A stretch of 64,000 bases of DNA from Vibrio agarilyticus (GCF_012641465.1 NZ_JABAIK010000007.1:156296-220295), one strand, 5' to 3'. Positions 9,866-19,440 are shown, counted from the stretch's first letter. The notes: a model not told the origin generated them from the sequence alone. Program-made: numbers and translations.

Positions 9866-10630
9866 ATGCGATTGTTTATTCCACTGCTGTTACTTTGCGT
9901 TTCATTGCCTTCTATGGCCCGTCAATTTGATGTTGAAATCGTGATCTTTAAGCGCACGGTTGACGCTGAGCAAACCATGGAGGCCTGGCCTAACACTCAA
10001 CCGACAATTGATATGCGCCGCGTTGCTGAGTTTACCGATATTGAATATCAGACTGCCAAAGGAGTAACCCTGCTGCCTGAAAATGACTATCAGTTAAATT
10101 CACAAATCCGCGCGCTACAAAACCACGCAGGCTTTGAAGTTTTGTTCCACAAGGCGTGGCGTCAAGGAGATGAAGGCTCGCGTTCAGCGCCAACCTTTCA
10201 TATCACGGCAGGTAAGGATTATTCGGGTGAATTCGTCGCTGACGTGACCACAAGCCAAGGTAATACTGAAAGCATTACTGGCACCGTTCTTACGCCACTG
10301 TTTGAGCTTGATGGTAAAGTACAAGTCTATGTTCAACACTACCTCTACGCCGACATTGAGCTTGACCTAAAACAGCCAAGCGTCAGGAATGTTACCATTG
10401 CCGATACTGAGTTGAACGAAGAGTCGTTTTTTGTAGATAGCGTCGATGGCAATGTGCAAATTGCCAATATGGCAGAGATCTCTCCCACTTTTGAGCAAGA
10501 GACCTTCCTAAAGAGTTATCGTTTTGATCAAAAAAGACGAATGCGCAGTGGCGAAACTCACTATTTTGACAACCCACTCATGGGCGTGATTTTGCAAGTG
10601 CGTCGTGTAGAGCAAACCACGACTAACTAA
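9866..10630 (+). CDS. csiV: Peptidoglycan-binding protein CsiV
   Basis: 254 residues with a signal peptide (MRLFIPLLLLCVSLPSMA, cleavage near residue 18). The mature start RQFDVEIVIFKR is typical of the CsiV family. In V. cholerae CsiV is a periplasmic peptidoglycan-binding protein needed for wall synthesis by PBP1A with LpoV; this role is taken from the family. It lies directly after mfd and is followed by a strong bidirectional hairpin. In V. cholerae I recall the biofilm matrix gene bap1 following at this point; here ndh follows. Confidence 0.82.
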   Translation: MRLFIPLLLLCVSLPSMARQFDVEIVIFKRTVDAEQTMEAWPNTQPTIDMRRVAEFTDIEYQTAKGVTLLPENDYQLNSQIRALQNHAGFEVLFHKAWRQGDEGSRSAPTFHITAGKDYSGEFVADVTTSQGNTESITGTVLTPLFELDGKVQVYVQHYLYADIELDLKQPSVRNVTIADTELNEESFFVDSVDGNVQIANMAEISPTFEQETFLKSYRFDQKRRMRSGETHYFDNPLMGVILQVRRVEQTTTN

Positions 10631-10686
10631 TTGAAATTGAAGGATTGAAGAACGAACTGAACCTTTGATCTCTTCAGGTAATATAA

Positions 10687-10721
10687 ATATCAAAATGGGC
10701 GCTAAGCGCCCATTTTGATAT
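10687..10721. terminator. Bidirectional terminator between csiV and ndh
   Basis: A perfect 35-base palindrome: ATATCAAAATGGGCGCT, one A, then its reverse complement. The GC core GGGCGCT/AGCGCCC is flanked by AAAA/TTTT on both sides, as expected for a terminator that serves both convergent genes. Confidence 0.85.
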
Positions 10722-10735
10722 CTTAATAATGAGTG

Positions 10736-12025
10736 TTAATGCAATTTCAAATTCGGTCGTAGCACTCGATTGATGCGACTCACCAGCATAATCAATCCGG
10801 TTTTTACCACACCATGCAACGCCATTTGGTGCATTCGATACAGCGAAATATAGACGACTCGAGCAATGCGCCCTTCGACCATCATCGACCCCTTAGTGAG
10901 ATTCCCCATCAAGCTGCCGACTGTTGAAAAGCGACTGAGTGAGACTAATGAACCGTGATCTTTATAGATGTAATCTTTTAACGGTTTATTATTCAACTTC
11001 GCCATAATATTTGTGTAAGCGTGACTCGCCATTTGGTGCGCCGCCTGCGCGCGCGGGGGAACAAAACTGCCATCAGGTTGAGTGCATTGCGCCAAATCAC
11101 CGATAACAAAAATATCGTCATCTCGCGTTGTTTGCAGCGTTCCCTTCACCACCAACTGATTGATGCGGTTAGTTTCCAACCCAGCGATATCTTTAATGAA
11201 ATCTGGTGCCTTAATGCCAGCGGCCCAAACCATGATCTGCGCTGGAATTTTTTCGCCATCTTTGGTGGTCAATCCATCTGAATCAGCCTGAGTGACCATA
11301 GTTGCAGTGCGAACGTTCACACCGAGTTTAACCAGCTCATGGTGCGCTGCGGTCGAAATTCGTGGCGGCAACGCCGGCAAAATACGTTCACCGGCTTCAA
11401 CCAAACTCACCTTCAATTTGGTTGAGTCTAAGTCGCCAAAGCCATAGCTGTGCAACTCTTTAATCGCATTATGCAGTTCTGCTGATAACTCAACACCCGT
11501 CGCACCAGCGCCCACGATAGCGATATCCACTGTCCCCTGCCCATTTTTTGCGTGCAGCTTTAGAAATTCGTTATTCATTTCTGTACGAAATCGGTCAGCT
11601 TGCTCTGGGCTATCCAAAAAGATGCAATGTTCACGAACGCCTGGCGTATTAAAATCATTTGAGGTTGAGCCAATTGCCATAACCAACACGTCATAATCGA
11701 GTTCGCGGCTGGGCATCAACAATTCACCTTCATCATCCAATAACGGACTGAGTGTGATGGTTTTATTCTCGCGATCAATCGCCGCCAAACTACCAAGCTG
11801 AAACTCAAAACCGTGATTACGAGCGTGCGCACGATAGCTTAACGCATCCACCCCCTCATCGAGCGAACCAGTTGCCACCTCGTGAAGTAACGGCTTCCAC
11901 AAATGGCTGGCATTACGATCCACTAACGTCACTTGCGCGCGATTTTTTCGACCCAAGGTTCGGCCAAGTTTTGTCGCGAGCTCGAGTCCACCTGCGCCTC
12001 CACCAACAACAATAATTCGAGTCAT
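10736..12025 (-). CDS. ndh: NADH dehydrogenase II (NADH:quinone oxidoreductase, non-proton-pumping)
   Basis: Membrane-associated flavoprotein passing electrons from NADH to quinone. 429 residues from ATG 12025. The FAD-binding motif is [16 protein letters not shown] at about 5-20, the NAD motif [15 protein letters not shown] at about 168, and the second FAD motif near [10 protein letters not shown]-terminal amphipathic region would hold it on the membrane. The frame runs upstream to 12142, but the additional 39 codons are intergenic sequence. A consensus-like promoter and FNR box lie about 330-390 bases upstream (see separate entries), suggesting anaerobic repression as in E. coli. Confidence 0.94.
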   Translation of the reverse strand: MTRIIVVGGGAGGLELATKLGRTLGRKNRAQVTLVDRNASHLWKPLLHEVATGSLDEGVDALSYRAHARNHGFEFQLGSLAAIDRENKTITLSPLLDDEGELLMPSRELDYDVLVMAIGSTSNDFNTPGVREHCIFLDSPEQADRFRTEMNNEFLKLHAKNGQGTVDIAIVGAGATGVELSAELHNAIKELHSYGFGDLDSTKLKVSLVEAGERILPALPPRISTAAHHELVKLGVNVRTATMVTQADSDGLTTKDGEKIPAQIMVWAAGIKAPDFIKDIAGLETNRINQLVVKGTLQTTRDDDIFVIGDLAQCTQPDGSFVPPRAQAAHQMASHAYTNIMAKLNNKPLKDYIYKDHGSLVSLSRFSTVGSLMGNLTKGSMMVEGRIARVVYISLYRMHQMALHGVVKTGLIMLVSRINRVLRPNLKLH

Positions 12026-12109
12026 ACAACATCCCTCTAAAATAACAAAATGAAAAATAAGGCTGGGTACGGCCAGTCGAACGCGAGCGTCGCTCAAGCG
12101 TTTATGTCC

Positions 12110-12156
12110 TGGCAACCTGACGCTATACCGCTGAAACTTCAAGTAGGACGCGTATA
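12110..12156 (+). repeat. ERIC-like remnant in the ndh leader
   Basis: Only the right end is recognisable (GAAACTTCAAGTAGGACGCG then TATA, 12132-12155). Its flank upstream is scrambled. It sits in the long ndh leader. Confidence 0.4.
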
Positions 12157-12357
12157 TAACGCCGCGTTATGTGAGCACTTCGTGGACACAGATAAAACTA
12201 ACTGGCTGAAAATTCGATAGTTAGAGTCTTTAAGATTGAGGTAAATAATAAGATGACATTGAATGCCTCTACCTAAACAACTTAACGTTGCTGCTGCAAA
12301 TTACGCTACTGGTTCAAATGACAAATCTACGGCGAGTTCACTCGCTCTCAATTTTTT

Positions 12358-12371
12358 TTGATATTTATCAA
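12358..12371. promoter_or_regulatory. FNR box upstream of ndh
   Basis: TTGATATTTATCAA matches the FNR consensus TTGAT-N4-ATCAA perfectly. On the minus strand it lies just downstream of the likely ndh -10 box, a position from which FNR would repress. Repression of ndh by FNR under anoxia is known in E. coli. Confidence 0.75.
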
Positions 12372-12389
12372 ATTATTTTGCACAAAATC

Positions 12390-12417
12390 ATTATATAGGC
12401 CGCGCTACATCACGCAA
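12390..12417 (-). promoter_or_regulatory. ndh: Putative sigma-70 promoter of ndh
   Basis: On the minus strand TTGCGT (12417-12412) and TATAAT (12395-12390) are 16 bases apart. Transcription would start near 12383 and give a leader of about 360 bases before the ndh ATG. The remaining gap 12157-12357 shows no gene. Confidence 0.6.
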
Positions 12418-12509
12418 GCAAAATCCCACACGAAAAATGTTAATTGAGCAAAATTTATTACAAACAATGACAAAACAATCAACAACAGGCTTTTGAATGC
12501 AACATAAGC

Positions 12510-12532
12510 AAGTTGCAGCCTTGCTGCAACTT
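12510..12532. terminator. Hairpin after ycfP
   Basis: AAGTTGCAGC, a short CTT/G loop, and GCTGCAACTT form a stem of about 9-10 bp just after the ycfP stop. No long T run follows on the minus strand, so termination efficiency is uncertain. Confidence 0.45.
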
Positions 12533-12547
12533 TAAGTTTGACGGGAA

Positions 12548-13087
12548 TTACGCGTTCTTAAACGCTTTAATGGTTTGAAGGTGGTGAGAGAGTTGTTTGA
12601 ATTTATGACCTTGCTGCTCATCCCACACGATAGGATAAGTGGCACCCAGCGTTTCTGCCGTCACTTGATTGTTATGAATCTCATCGTTACGCGACAAGAT
12701 CACCATGCATTTATCGCGATTTTTGTCGCGAAATTGTGTGACGCATTTGGTCGCAATATCTTGATACTCTTCAGGTCTGTCGATACGACCTTGCATATTT
12801 TGCTCTGGGTGCAGATTTGGATTGATCATCACCTGCTTAATACCACACAAAAAGCCAATACGCTCGGCCCAGTACGCACCAAGACCAACCCCGCAAACCA
12901 ATGGCGCAGGATCGTCGGATGCCTCAATTGCCTTATGCACTTCTTTTAACAAATGCGCCATATCATGCTTAGGGTGTAATGTGCTGTAGTTGACAAAACG
13001 AACATCTGGGTCGATAAACTGCAGCTGCAATACCTTTTCATGGTTACCAGGGCTTGTGGAATCAAAGCCATGCAAATAGATAATCAT
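12548..13087 (-). CDS. ycfP: YcfP/YqiA-family alpha/beta-hydrolase-fold protein
   Basis: 179 residues, very close to the YcfP family ([20 protein letters not shown] at the start; [14 protein letters not shown] in place of a nucleophile elbow GxSxG). The nucleophile position is Gly instead of Ser in GVGLG, so hydrolase activity in the classical form is doubtful; that also seems typical of YcfP. Start ATG 13087 with AAGGAG was preferred to GTG 13093. It lies between ycfL and ndh, the same neighbourhood as in E. coli. Its biochemical role is not established. Confidence 0.88.
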   Translation of the reverse strand: MIIYLHGFDSTSPGNHEKVLQLQFIDPDVRFVNYSTLHPKHDMAHLLKEVHKAIEASDDPAPLVCGVGLGAYWAERIGFLCGIKQVMINPNLHPEQNMQGRIDRPEEYQDIATKCVTQFRDKNRDKCMVILSRNDEIHNNQVTAETLGATYPIVWDEQQGHKFKQLSHHLQTIKAFKNA

Positions 13088-13204
13088 GATCACTCTCCTT
13101 GTAAAACGGTATTCTTGTAATCTACCACGATTCCTATGGCTTTTCCGATAACGGCTATCTACACTGCCACAAAATAGTGATCAAAAGCGTAAAATCTCTT
13201 CAAA

Positions 13205-13690
13205 TTACGGTTGGAATATCGCGGCGGAATTTAGTTGCGCGTCCTTGATTTTGACTCGAAACTGCGACGCTTGAACCACAGGCGCAATCGCGGACAGGGT
13301 AATAGACTCTTCAGATAGGACTAATGTGGTTTGCCACGGGCTCGGCTCGACCACCTCGAGTCCCTGGTCATCGTACCAATAAAACCGATATTCAAGTTCG
13401 ACAGGGGTGTTAAAGCGATTTTTCAACACAACACTGGCCTGGGTACGATTTCGAACTTGATGCTGGGTTTCACTCACCAGCTCAAAACGCGCCGCAAGCA
13501 TGCTATCAACGAAAAAGACACTACGATCTCCTTGATCAATGGCAAGAGTCGCGGTTTCGTCGGGGTTACTCGCACACCCCAACAGACTCACCAACAATAG
13601 CCAGATACTGCCTTGCAACCCGAACCGGCTTAGCAAAGCTCCTTGTGATAAAGACCGTTTTCGTCGCATTGTCCACATAACAAGCTTCAT
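13205..13690 (-). CDS. ycfL: YcfL-family lipoprotein (DUF1425)
   Basis: About 161 residues from ATG 13690, which has GAGGTGG upstream; the frame is open to 13723. A lipobox LLGCAS follows a hydrophobic stretch, giving a lipid-anchored envelope protein. The mature part is a single beta-rich domain (RNRTQASVVLKNRFNTPVEL, YRFYWYDDQGLEV) typical of YcfL. In E. coli ycfL lies next to lpoB in the hinT-ycfL-lpoB neighbourhood; here it is between hinT and ycfP without lpoB. The exact start is uncertain because the n-region is unusually long. Confidence 0.78.
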   Translation of the reverse strand: MKLVMWTMRRKRSLSQGALLSRFGLQGSIWLLLVSLLGCASNPDETATLAIDQGDRSVFFVDSMLAARFELVSETQHQVRNRTQASVVLKNRFNTPVELEYRFYWYDDQGLEVVEPSPWQTTLVLSEESITLSAIAPVVQASQFRVKIKDAQLNSAAIFQP

Positions 13691-13837
13691 TACCACCTCG
13701 CATACTTTTGTCATATCCATCAAAGTAAGTCAGTGTTCAAAAATCGTGCTCAGGAAGTCAATAAGTGACCACCCATGAAACGGAAGAAACACAGGGCAAA
13801 AGATAAAGATATTGCTAACGCCTTTCGTGTTTCGCGA

Positions 13838-13935
13838 TACCCACACAACTTAAAGATGCAACTTCAACAGGTGGATGAGTCCAGTATGGCACCATACATA
13901 AAGAACGTGAAGTTGCAGCTTGGCGACAAGCGGGG
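13838..13935. repeat. Two ERIC-like end remnants
   Basis: ATACCCACACAACTTAAAG (13837 onward) matches the left end of the ERIC-like repeats, and GAAGTTGCAGCTTGGCGACA (about 13912-13931) matches a second left-end piece. The sequence between is unrelated. They appear to be decayed or rearranged copies between ycfL and hinT. A 72-codon open frame across this stretch is not credible as a gene. Confidence 0.4.
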
Positions 13936-13984
13936 AAAGGTAATTCGGCAGCGTGGGGCATTGAGATACTTTGGAAGAGAACAA

Positions 13985-14011
13985 TCGTGCTAGCGCACTA
14001 GGCCAGCACGA
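13985..14011. terminator. Hairpin downstream of hinT
   Basis: TCGTGCT and AGCACGA form a 7-bp stem around 13 bases just after the hinT stop. No T run is present; weak candidate. Confidence 0.3.
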
Positions 14012-14024
14012 CATTGCTCTGCGC

Positions 14025-14384
14025 TTAATCGTCGAGAGAAACCACGAGTGGGCCGAACGGCTTGCCTCCCAGCAAATGCATGTGAATATGATAAACCTCC
14101 TGGCCGCCATGAGCATTGCAATTGACAATCAGACGGTAGCCATCTTTGTCAATCCCTTCTTCGCGCGCAAGACGCCTTGCGACTGAAAACATCCGGCCCA
14201 TCATCAGCTCATCGTCTTCGGTGACATCATTGACGGTTGGGATAAGCTTATTGGGTACAATCAGAATATGCGATGGCGCGCGCGGGCTAATGTCGCGAAA
14301 TGCAGTGACCAAGTCGTCTTGATACACGATGTCAGAGGGGATCTCTTTACGAATAATTTTACTAAAAATGGTTTCTTCAGCCAT
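14025..14384 (-). CDS. hinT: HIT-family purine nucleoside phosphoramidase HinT
   Basis: 119 residues. Hydrolyses nucleoside phosphoramidates and adenylates. The HIT signature HIHMH sits in [15 protein letters not shown] near the C-terminus, and the N-terminal block [17 protein letters not shown] is typical. Start ATG 14384; the frame extends to 14438 without support. First gene of a likely hinT-ycfL-ycfP run. Confidence 0.93.
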   Translation of the reverse strand: MAEETIFSKIIRKEIPSDIVYQDDLVTAFRDISPRAPSHILIVPNKLIPTVNDVTEDDELMMGRMFSVARRLAREEGIDKDGYRLIVNCNAHGGQEVYHIHMHLLGGKPFGPLVVSLDD

Positions 14385-14745
14385 ATTAACTCCAAATACT
14401 GAGGGGCAAAAATTTTCCATATCGCCAGTATGCGCCACGGTCTAGCAGCAAACAATAAAAATACAGTGCACTTAACAAAATTCACTAACCATATAATGCT
14501 ATTACTTTTTTTGCTCACTGAGTCATAAAAAACCTTTCCGGCACTGAATACAATCATAGCCAATACGATAATAATTAAGACATTAGACGTTAATTCTTTT
14601 CTTTGTGATTCGATAGAAATCGGTCCTCATCGCAGTTAGTTTTCCCTTTCACGATCGCGCCGAAACACCACAACACTCTATCTTGAGCACAAATGGAAGA
14701 ATCACTTACCGTCATGTTTATCCACGAGTGGGGGATAGGGAAATC
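14385..14745. other. Intergenic region hinT / chemoreceptor
   Basis: 361 bases, AT-rich, between the divergent hinT and chemoreceptor genes. It must hold both promoters, but I see no clear consensus pair, operator or small gene. The frame upstream of 14746 is open but the better ribosome site is at 14746. Confidence 0.5.
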
Positions 14746-16737
14746 ATGCAAGGATCAGTAATAAAGAGAATGTACGCGGGCTTCGCATTAATCATTGTGC
14801 TGTTTGCGTTCACCATCACAATCATGCTTCGCAGCACCAGTCAGATTCATAGCAATTTCGAGACCGTGAGTAATACCTCACTGCCTCTAGTCACCATATC
14901 AAACCAAACCAGCGTCGACCTCCTCTCTGCCGATAAATCGTTTAAAGATTTTCTCACAACCCAAAGTAGTTCGCGTATGGATGAACTGCTGGCGCTCTTT
15001 GGCGAGCAACGAAAACGCTTTCAGCAGACAATCAATCAGCTAACCAAAGCGGCGCAAGCCTACCCATCGCTTAGCGATGAGATAAAGCAGTTAAAAGCCA
15101 TCGAAGAAGGCTATTTTACTGAAGCGCAAGAAGCGATGAACAATTACCAAGCGATGTTTGCCGCGCAAAGCCAAGTGCAACAGTCTGTGCGCAGCTTTCA
15201 AAAACAGCACAGCGACCTTACCTTAGGTATGAAAGCGGCGGTGGACAATCAAGATAAAATCGCCGTTAAAGTGATGGCAAACAGCTATTTTGCCAAACTT
15301 AAAGACGCGGAAGTTGCCACATCAGATGCTCTGGCAAGCACTGATATCGAATTTGTTCTAAAAGCAATTGCCACTAACCGCAAAGCCGCCACTCATCTGA
15401 ATTACGCATTCCGCGGCTTGGCGACACAAATGCCGTCACTGAACGACGATTTCAAAGCGCCTGTTGAACAGTTTACTCTTGATATTGGCCAGCGTGGTGG
15501 CGTTCTTGATCAACATGCAAACTATTTAACCGCTCGAAACGCGCTGTATGACAATATCTCAAGCTTAACGCAAACCGTTGATACTGCGATGGAGATCTTA
15601 GCTGGTTTTCAAGATGCAGCGACTATAAGCTTAAACGCATCGTTAGCAGAAGCGGGTGAGGTTTATCAAGAGGGGGTAATTAAAGCGATTGGTATTGGCG
15701 TTATTGTTACACTTTTTGCTGCGGCAATTGGCTACCACATTTCTCACGCAGTTCGCTCTCCTTTGACTCATATTTTGCGCACACTAGAAGCGCTTACTGA
15801 AGGCGATATGACCCAGCGCATCGACATTCGTTATAACAATGAATTTAGTCGCGTTTCGAGCCACATCAATAGCTTGGCAGATAACCTTCACAACATTATC
15901 GAACAGCTCAATGACGCGGCGAAAAATTTAACGCAAACCGCCACTGCCAACGAAAATACCTCATCAAAAACACAGTCGCAGCTAAGCCAACAACGTGAAC
16001 AAACGGCCAGCGTCGCGACAGCTATGACTGAAATGGCCCATTCGGTTCAAGAAGTGGCTCAAAGCGCTCAATCCTCATTAGAGTTAGTACATCGCGTGGA
16101 AGTGGCGTCACAGTCTGGACGCGATGTTATGTCAAGTAACATCTCAACCATTCATCAGTTAGAATCACGCCTCAATGAATCTGTTGACGCGGTCGCCGAA
16201 CTGCAACGCATGAGTGGTCAAATTGGCTCGATTCTCGATGTGATCAGCAACATCGCTGAGCAGACCAATTTGCTGGCGCTCAATGCCGCCATCGAAGCTG
16301 CGCGCGCTGGAGAGCAAGGTCGCGGATTTGCCGTAGTGGCCGATGAAGTGCGAGTGTTGGCATCAAAAACCACCCAATCGACGACCGAAATCGAAACAAT
16401 GATCAGCAATTTGCAATCGAGCTCACGCTCGGCAAGCAAGGTTATTGAAAGCTGCATGTCAGAGATGGATCTCTCAGTAGAACAAGCCTCAAAAGCCAAC
16501 CAAGCGATGGAAGAGATCCAAGCGCTGATCATCGAAATCAGTCAAATGAGCACTCATATTAGCCAAGCGGCTGGCGAGCAAAGTGAAACCTCAACGGTCA
16601 TTGCGCAGAATATTGAAGAGATCAATCATATTGCCGATCAGAGCTACCATGCGATGGAAGATATTACCCACGCCAGCCAAAATCTAACCGTATTGGCAAG
16701 CAAGCAGTCGATACTGGTTGATCGATTTAAAATCTAG
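14746..16737 (+). CDS. Methyl-accepting chemotaxis protein
   Basis: Transmembrane chemoreceptor of 663 residues from ATG 14746 (GGGGATAGGG upstream). A membrane segment at about 10-30 is followed by a periplasmic helical sensor of about 280 residues, a second membrane segment at about 310-335, a HAMP domain ([20 protein letters not shown]), and the cytoplasmic signalling hairpin with the conserved tip [20 protein letters not shown]. There is no C-terminal NWETF-like pentapeptide for CheR/CheB docking. The ligand cannot be inferred. In V. cholerae a chemoreceptor also sits directly before the CARF-nuclease gene. Confidence 0.92.
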   Translation: MQGSVIKRMYAGFALIIVLFAFTITIMLRSTSQIHSNFETVSNTSLPLVTISNQTSVDLLSADKSFKDFLTTQSSSRMDELLALFGEQRKRFQQTINQLTKAAQAYPSLSDEIKQLKAIEEGYFTEAQEAMNNYQAMFAAQSQVQQSVRSFQKQHSDLTLGMKAAVDNQDKIAVKVMANSYFAKLKDAEVATSDALASTDIEFVLKAIATNRKAATHLNYAFRGLATQMPSLNDDFKAPVEQFTLDIGQRGGVLDQHANYLTARNALYDNISSLTQTVDTAMEILAGFQDAATISLNASLAEAGEVYQEGVIKAIGIGVIVTLFAAAIGYHISHAVRSPLTHILRTLEALTEGDMTQRIDIRYNNEFSRVSSHINSLADNLHNIIEQLNDAAKNLTQTATANENTSSKTQSQLSQQREQTASVATAMTEMAHSVQEVAQSAQSSLELVHRVEVASQSGRDVMSSNISTIHQLESRLNESVDAVAELQRMSGQIGSILDVISNIAEQTNLLALNAAIEAARAGEQGRGFAVVADEVRVLASKTTQSTTEIETMISNLQSSSRSASKVIESCMSEMDLSVEQASKANQAMEEIQALIIEISQMSTHISQAAGEQSETSTVIAQNIEEINHIADQSYHAMEDITHASQNLTVLASKQSILVDRFKI

Positions 16738-16807
16738 ATGCTGAGACAAATTTAACTCACTGCTGACATACCACTCCGTATTCGCGGTAATTTAAATCAA
16801 GTGATAA

Positions 16808-16833
16808 GGGCGATAATCATATCGCCCTTTTTT
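16808..16833 (+). terminator. Terminator after the chemoreceptor gene
   Basis: GGGCGATA, loop ATCA, TATCGCCC, then TTTTTT: a standard rho-independent terminator about 70 bases after the stop. Confidence 0.88.
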
Positions 16834-16958
16834 ATGCTTGCGTTACTTGAATATATTTCGGGCTATCAATAAAAAACTGCAATTTCAGCAAAAACTGAGT
16901 ATAACTGGAATGTCGCCCAAACGCGGGGTTCGCTCATGCATCATTATAAGGATAATTT

Positions 16959-18119
16959 ATGGCCGTTCATGTAGGTATTATCGATCAAGACCCGATTCGG
17001 CTCGTCACCCCTTTATTGGACAGCCAACTGACCAGTTCTCATATGGTGTTTATCGGTGATCAAACACAGTCTGACAGCTATGAACGTTTAAAATCCGTGC
17101 TTGCCGCGCGTGGGATCAGCTGCGAGTTCTTTATTATCCCTGCAGCAACGAACACTTCGCTGATTAAGCAAGCAATTCAAACTCTAGCGGAAGACCTTAA
17201 GCAACGTGGTGAGAAAGTGAAATTCAATGCCAGTTGCGGTTTACGTCATCGCCTACTCTCAGCCTATGAAGTGTTTCGTACTTATCATTGGCCTATTTTT
17301 GTGGTCGAACCCAATAGCGATAAACTTTGCTGGCTTTATCCAGACGGGCGCCAAGATACTCAGGTGCAAGATCATATCACCATCAATGACTACCTCACTA
17401 TTTTTGGTGCGCGTGGCGAATTCAGTACCATAGAGCTGCCGCCTCAACTTGATCAGCAGCTCTACCTATTGGGTGAGCGTTGGGCAAGTAACGCCCTTGA
17501 GCTTGGTCCGGGTCTTGCGACATTGAACTATCTTGCTACGACTTGCCGTAAAGAACAAAAACTGGATGTCACGCTGTCAGAAAAACAGCAAGGGTACCGC
17601 GAGCTAAACATGCTTATCACCGATCTGGTTGCCGCGAACATAGCGGAATACGACCAAGGTGTACTGACGTTTGCCAATGAAGAAGCGAGGCGATTTTCAA
17701 ATGGTGAGTGGCTTGAAAGTCTCGTACACAGCACCGTCAAACAAATTCAAGACGACCTCCCTACCATTCAAGATCACTCACTGAATGTGCAGGTCTATCG
17801 CCAAATTGGTGAACGTGAAGTGCGCAATGAGTTGGACGTGGCATCCGTGGTCAATAACAAACTCCACATCATCGAATGCAAAACCAAAGGAATGCTCGAC
17901 GATGGCGATGACACCCTATACAAATTAGAATCACTGCGCGACTTACTCGGAGGATTGCAAGCGCGTGCCATGCTGGTCAGCTTCCGGCCGCTACGCCACA
18001 ATGACATCACTCGAGCGCAAGATTTGGGCCTTGCTCTGATAGGCCCAGATGAATTAAAGAACTTGCGTCACCATCTGCAAGAGTGGTTTGCACAAGCCGG
18101 TGGCCGTGATGGTATTTAA
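16959..18119 (+). CDS. Stand-alone CARF-domain PD-(D/E)XK nuclease, DUF1887 / Card1-Can2-like
   Basis: 386 residues, matching V. cholerae VC1899 in context and family. Residues 1-150 form a CARF-type Rossmann domain (VHVGIIDQDP, then MVFIGDQTQSD). A middle winged-helix-like part follows, and the C-terminus is a nuclease: GEWLES (249-254), D293 in NELDV, E306 and K308 in IIECKTK. These are intact PD-(D/E)XK residues. Characterised relatives (Card1, Can2) are type III CRISPR accessory nucleases activated by cyclic tetra-adenylate. The usual TGGTK ligand loop is here SCGLRH (N90-H97), so the activator may differ. No cas gene, cyclase or CRISPR array is visible nearby. AAGGAT precedes the ATG, and a terminator follows. 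In-cell role unknown. Confidence 0.85.
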   Translation: MAVHVGIIDQDPIRLVTPLLDSQLTSSHMVFIGDQTQSDSYERLKSVLAARGISCEFFIIPAATNTSLIKQAIQTLAEDLKQRGEKVKFNASCGLRHRLLSAYEVFRTYHWPIFVVEPNSDKLCWLYPDGRQDTQVQDHITINDYLTIFGARGEFSTIELPPQLDQQLYLLGERWASNALELGPGLATLNYLATTCRKEQKLDVTLSEKQQGYRELNMLITDLVAANIAEYDQGVLTFANEEARRFSNGEWLESLVHSTVKQIQDDLPTIQDHSLNVQVYRQIGEREVRNELDVASVVNNKLHIIECKTKGMLDDGDDTLYKLESLRDLLGGLQARAMLVSFRPLRHNDITRAQDLGLALIGPDELKNLRHHLQEWFAQAGGRDGI

Positions 18120-18160
18120 CACCGCCCTGCTATATACCTAACTAGTTGGTTTTAAGTGAT

Positions 18161-18193
18161 AAAAAAATGCCCCGACACTTCGGGGCATTTTTT
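18161..18193. terminator. Terminator between the CARF nuclease and udp
   Basis: AAAAAAATGCCCCGA, CACT, TCGGGGCATTTTTT: strong hairpin with A run and T run, able to work in both directions. It ends exactly where an ERIC-like repeat begins. Confidence 0.88.
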
Positions 18194-18330
18194 ATACCCA
18201 AACAACTTGGAGGTGCAGGTAGGCGGCAAACGAACAAAGCCTCTGAGCACTTCGTGAACATAGACGAACTATGTGATGAGGTTTGTGAGAGTTAGCCAAC
18301 AACGCTGCAGCTTCAAGTAGAACGGGTATA
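18193..18330 (+). repeat. ERIC-like repeat
   Basis: 138 bases from TATACCCAAACAACTTGGAG to AAGTAGAACGGGTATA, with the internal GGTAGGCGGCAAACGAAC and ATGTGATGAGGTTTGTGAG shared by other copies. Lies between the convergent CARF-nuclease and udp genes. Confidence 0.8.
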
Positions 18331-18343
18331 CATCGACTGTCTG

Positions 18344-19108
18344 CTAATTCGTTAATAAGTGGCGCGCAGCAGTAACAACCGCCGTAATAGAGCGCGCCTC
18401 GACCTCTTTCAAGGTTTGATGATCGGGGATCTCATTGTGAGTTCGGTTCACAATCACGCCCGCCACACAACCTGCGCGAAGACCTGAACTGGCACACATG
18501 GTGAGCAAGGTTGCCGATTCCATTTCATAATTCAACACCCCCATAGATTGCCACTCTTCCATTGACCCTTGGAAACGACGTACCACACGACCATTAAACG
18601 TATCGTAACGCTCTTGACCGGGATAAAACGTATCGCTCGATGCAGTAATACCAATATGGACGGGAACATTGAGTGTGTCGACGGCCGCTTTCATAGCTGT
18701 TGTCACTTCAAAATCGGCAACCGCAGGAAATTCCATTGGCGCAAAGTGCAGGCTCGCGCCATCAAGGCGGACAGAGCCAGTAGTGATGATCATATCCCCC
18801 ACATTCACATGGGGTTGAATCGCCCCTGTCGTCCCCACTCGTAAAAACGTTCGCACGCCAAGCTGAGCCAACTCTTCAACCGCTATCGACGTAGACGGGC
18901 CACCAATACCCGTAGAGCAAACCACGACACTGTGCTCACCAATATTGGCTCGGTATAACGTGTATTCACGATGCGATGCCAAAAATTGTGGATTCTCCAT
19001 CTGATTGGCAATCTTCTCCACGCGAGCAGGATCCCCGGGAATAATTGCTAATGTTGCACCATTAAGATCGGCTTCAGTAATACCTAAATGAAAAACAGTG
19101 TGAGACAT
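18344..19108 (-). CDS. udp: Uridine phosphorylase
   Basis: Cytosolic enzyme splitting uridine and phosphate into uracil and ribose-1-phosphate. 254 residues, the family length. Conserved [13 protein letters not shown] at the phosphate site, [27 protein letters not shown], and the uridine/ribose motif [12 protein letters not shown]. An AAGGAGC ribosome site precedes the ATG. A perfect CRP core lies 290 bases upstream, with an ERIC-like repeat between it and the gene; CRP/CytR control is known for E. coli udp. Confidence 0.96.
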   Translation of the reverse strand: MSHTVFHLGITEADLNGATLAIIPGDPARVEKIANQMENPQFLASHREYTLYRANIGEHSVVVCSTGIGGPSTSIAVEELAQLGVRTFLRVGTTGAIQPHVNVGDMIITTGSVRLDGASLHFAPMEFPAVADFEVTTAMKAAVDTLNVPVHIGITASSDTFYPGQERYDTFNGRVVRRFQGSMEEWQSMGVLNYEMESATLLTMCASSGLRAGCVAGVIVNRTHNEIPDHQTLKEVEARSITAVVTAARHLLTN

Positions 19109-19131
19109 AAAAAAGCTCCTTAAGCATCATT

Positions 19132-19270
19132 ATTTACCCAACCCACTTGAAGATGCTGCCAGGCAACCAGCGAGCAAAGCCTCTGAGCACTTCATAAACC
19201 TACACAAACGATGTGATGAGGTTTGTGAGTGCCACTCAATACCACTGCACCTTCAAGTGCGACGGGTATA
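19132..19270 (+). repeat. ERIC-like repeat in the udp leader
   Basis: About 139 bases: ATTTACCCAACCCACTTGAAG at the left, GCACCTTCAAGTGCGACGGG plus TATA at the right. It stands between the udp ATG and its presumed promoter, so it would be transcribed as part of the udp leader. Confidence 0.75.
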
Positions 19271-19394
19271 ACGGGGGACGTTTTGGCACCCAATAGGCAC
19301 CGTGCACTCACTTCACTTTATCTAACTTAGCCCAACTTCATTGTTATCTCGATCACGACGTTAAAATGAAATATTAATTTAATTGCACAAAAAA

Positions 19395-19408
19395 GTGATG
19401 CAAATCAC
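19395..19408. promoter_or_regulatory. CRP-binding site for udp
   Basis: GTGATGCAAATCAC fits the CRP core GTGA-N6-TCAC perfectly. It lies between zntA and udp. AT-rich sequence with a TTAATAT-like -10 follows on the minus strand at about the spacing expected for a class II CRP promoter. zntA runs toward it, so udp is the only likely target. Confidence 0.65.
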
Positions 19409-19440
19409 GAATCGCTCGCATTTTCACTGTTTCAGATAAT

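Noticed and set aside
12575-12949. 124-codon plus-strand open frame opposite ycfP
   Set aside because: YcfP is clearly the real gene; the other frame has no ribosome site or family resemblance.
13775-13993. 72-codon open frame between ycfL and hinT
   Set aside because: It is made from ERIC-like remnants and shows no protein-like conservation signal.
16740-18340. CRISPR array or cas genes near the CARF nuclease
   Set aside because: Looked for regularly spaced short repeats and Cas-like reading frames around the gene; only a terminator, an ERIC-like repeat, the chemoreceptor gene and udp are present.
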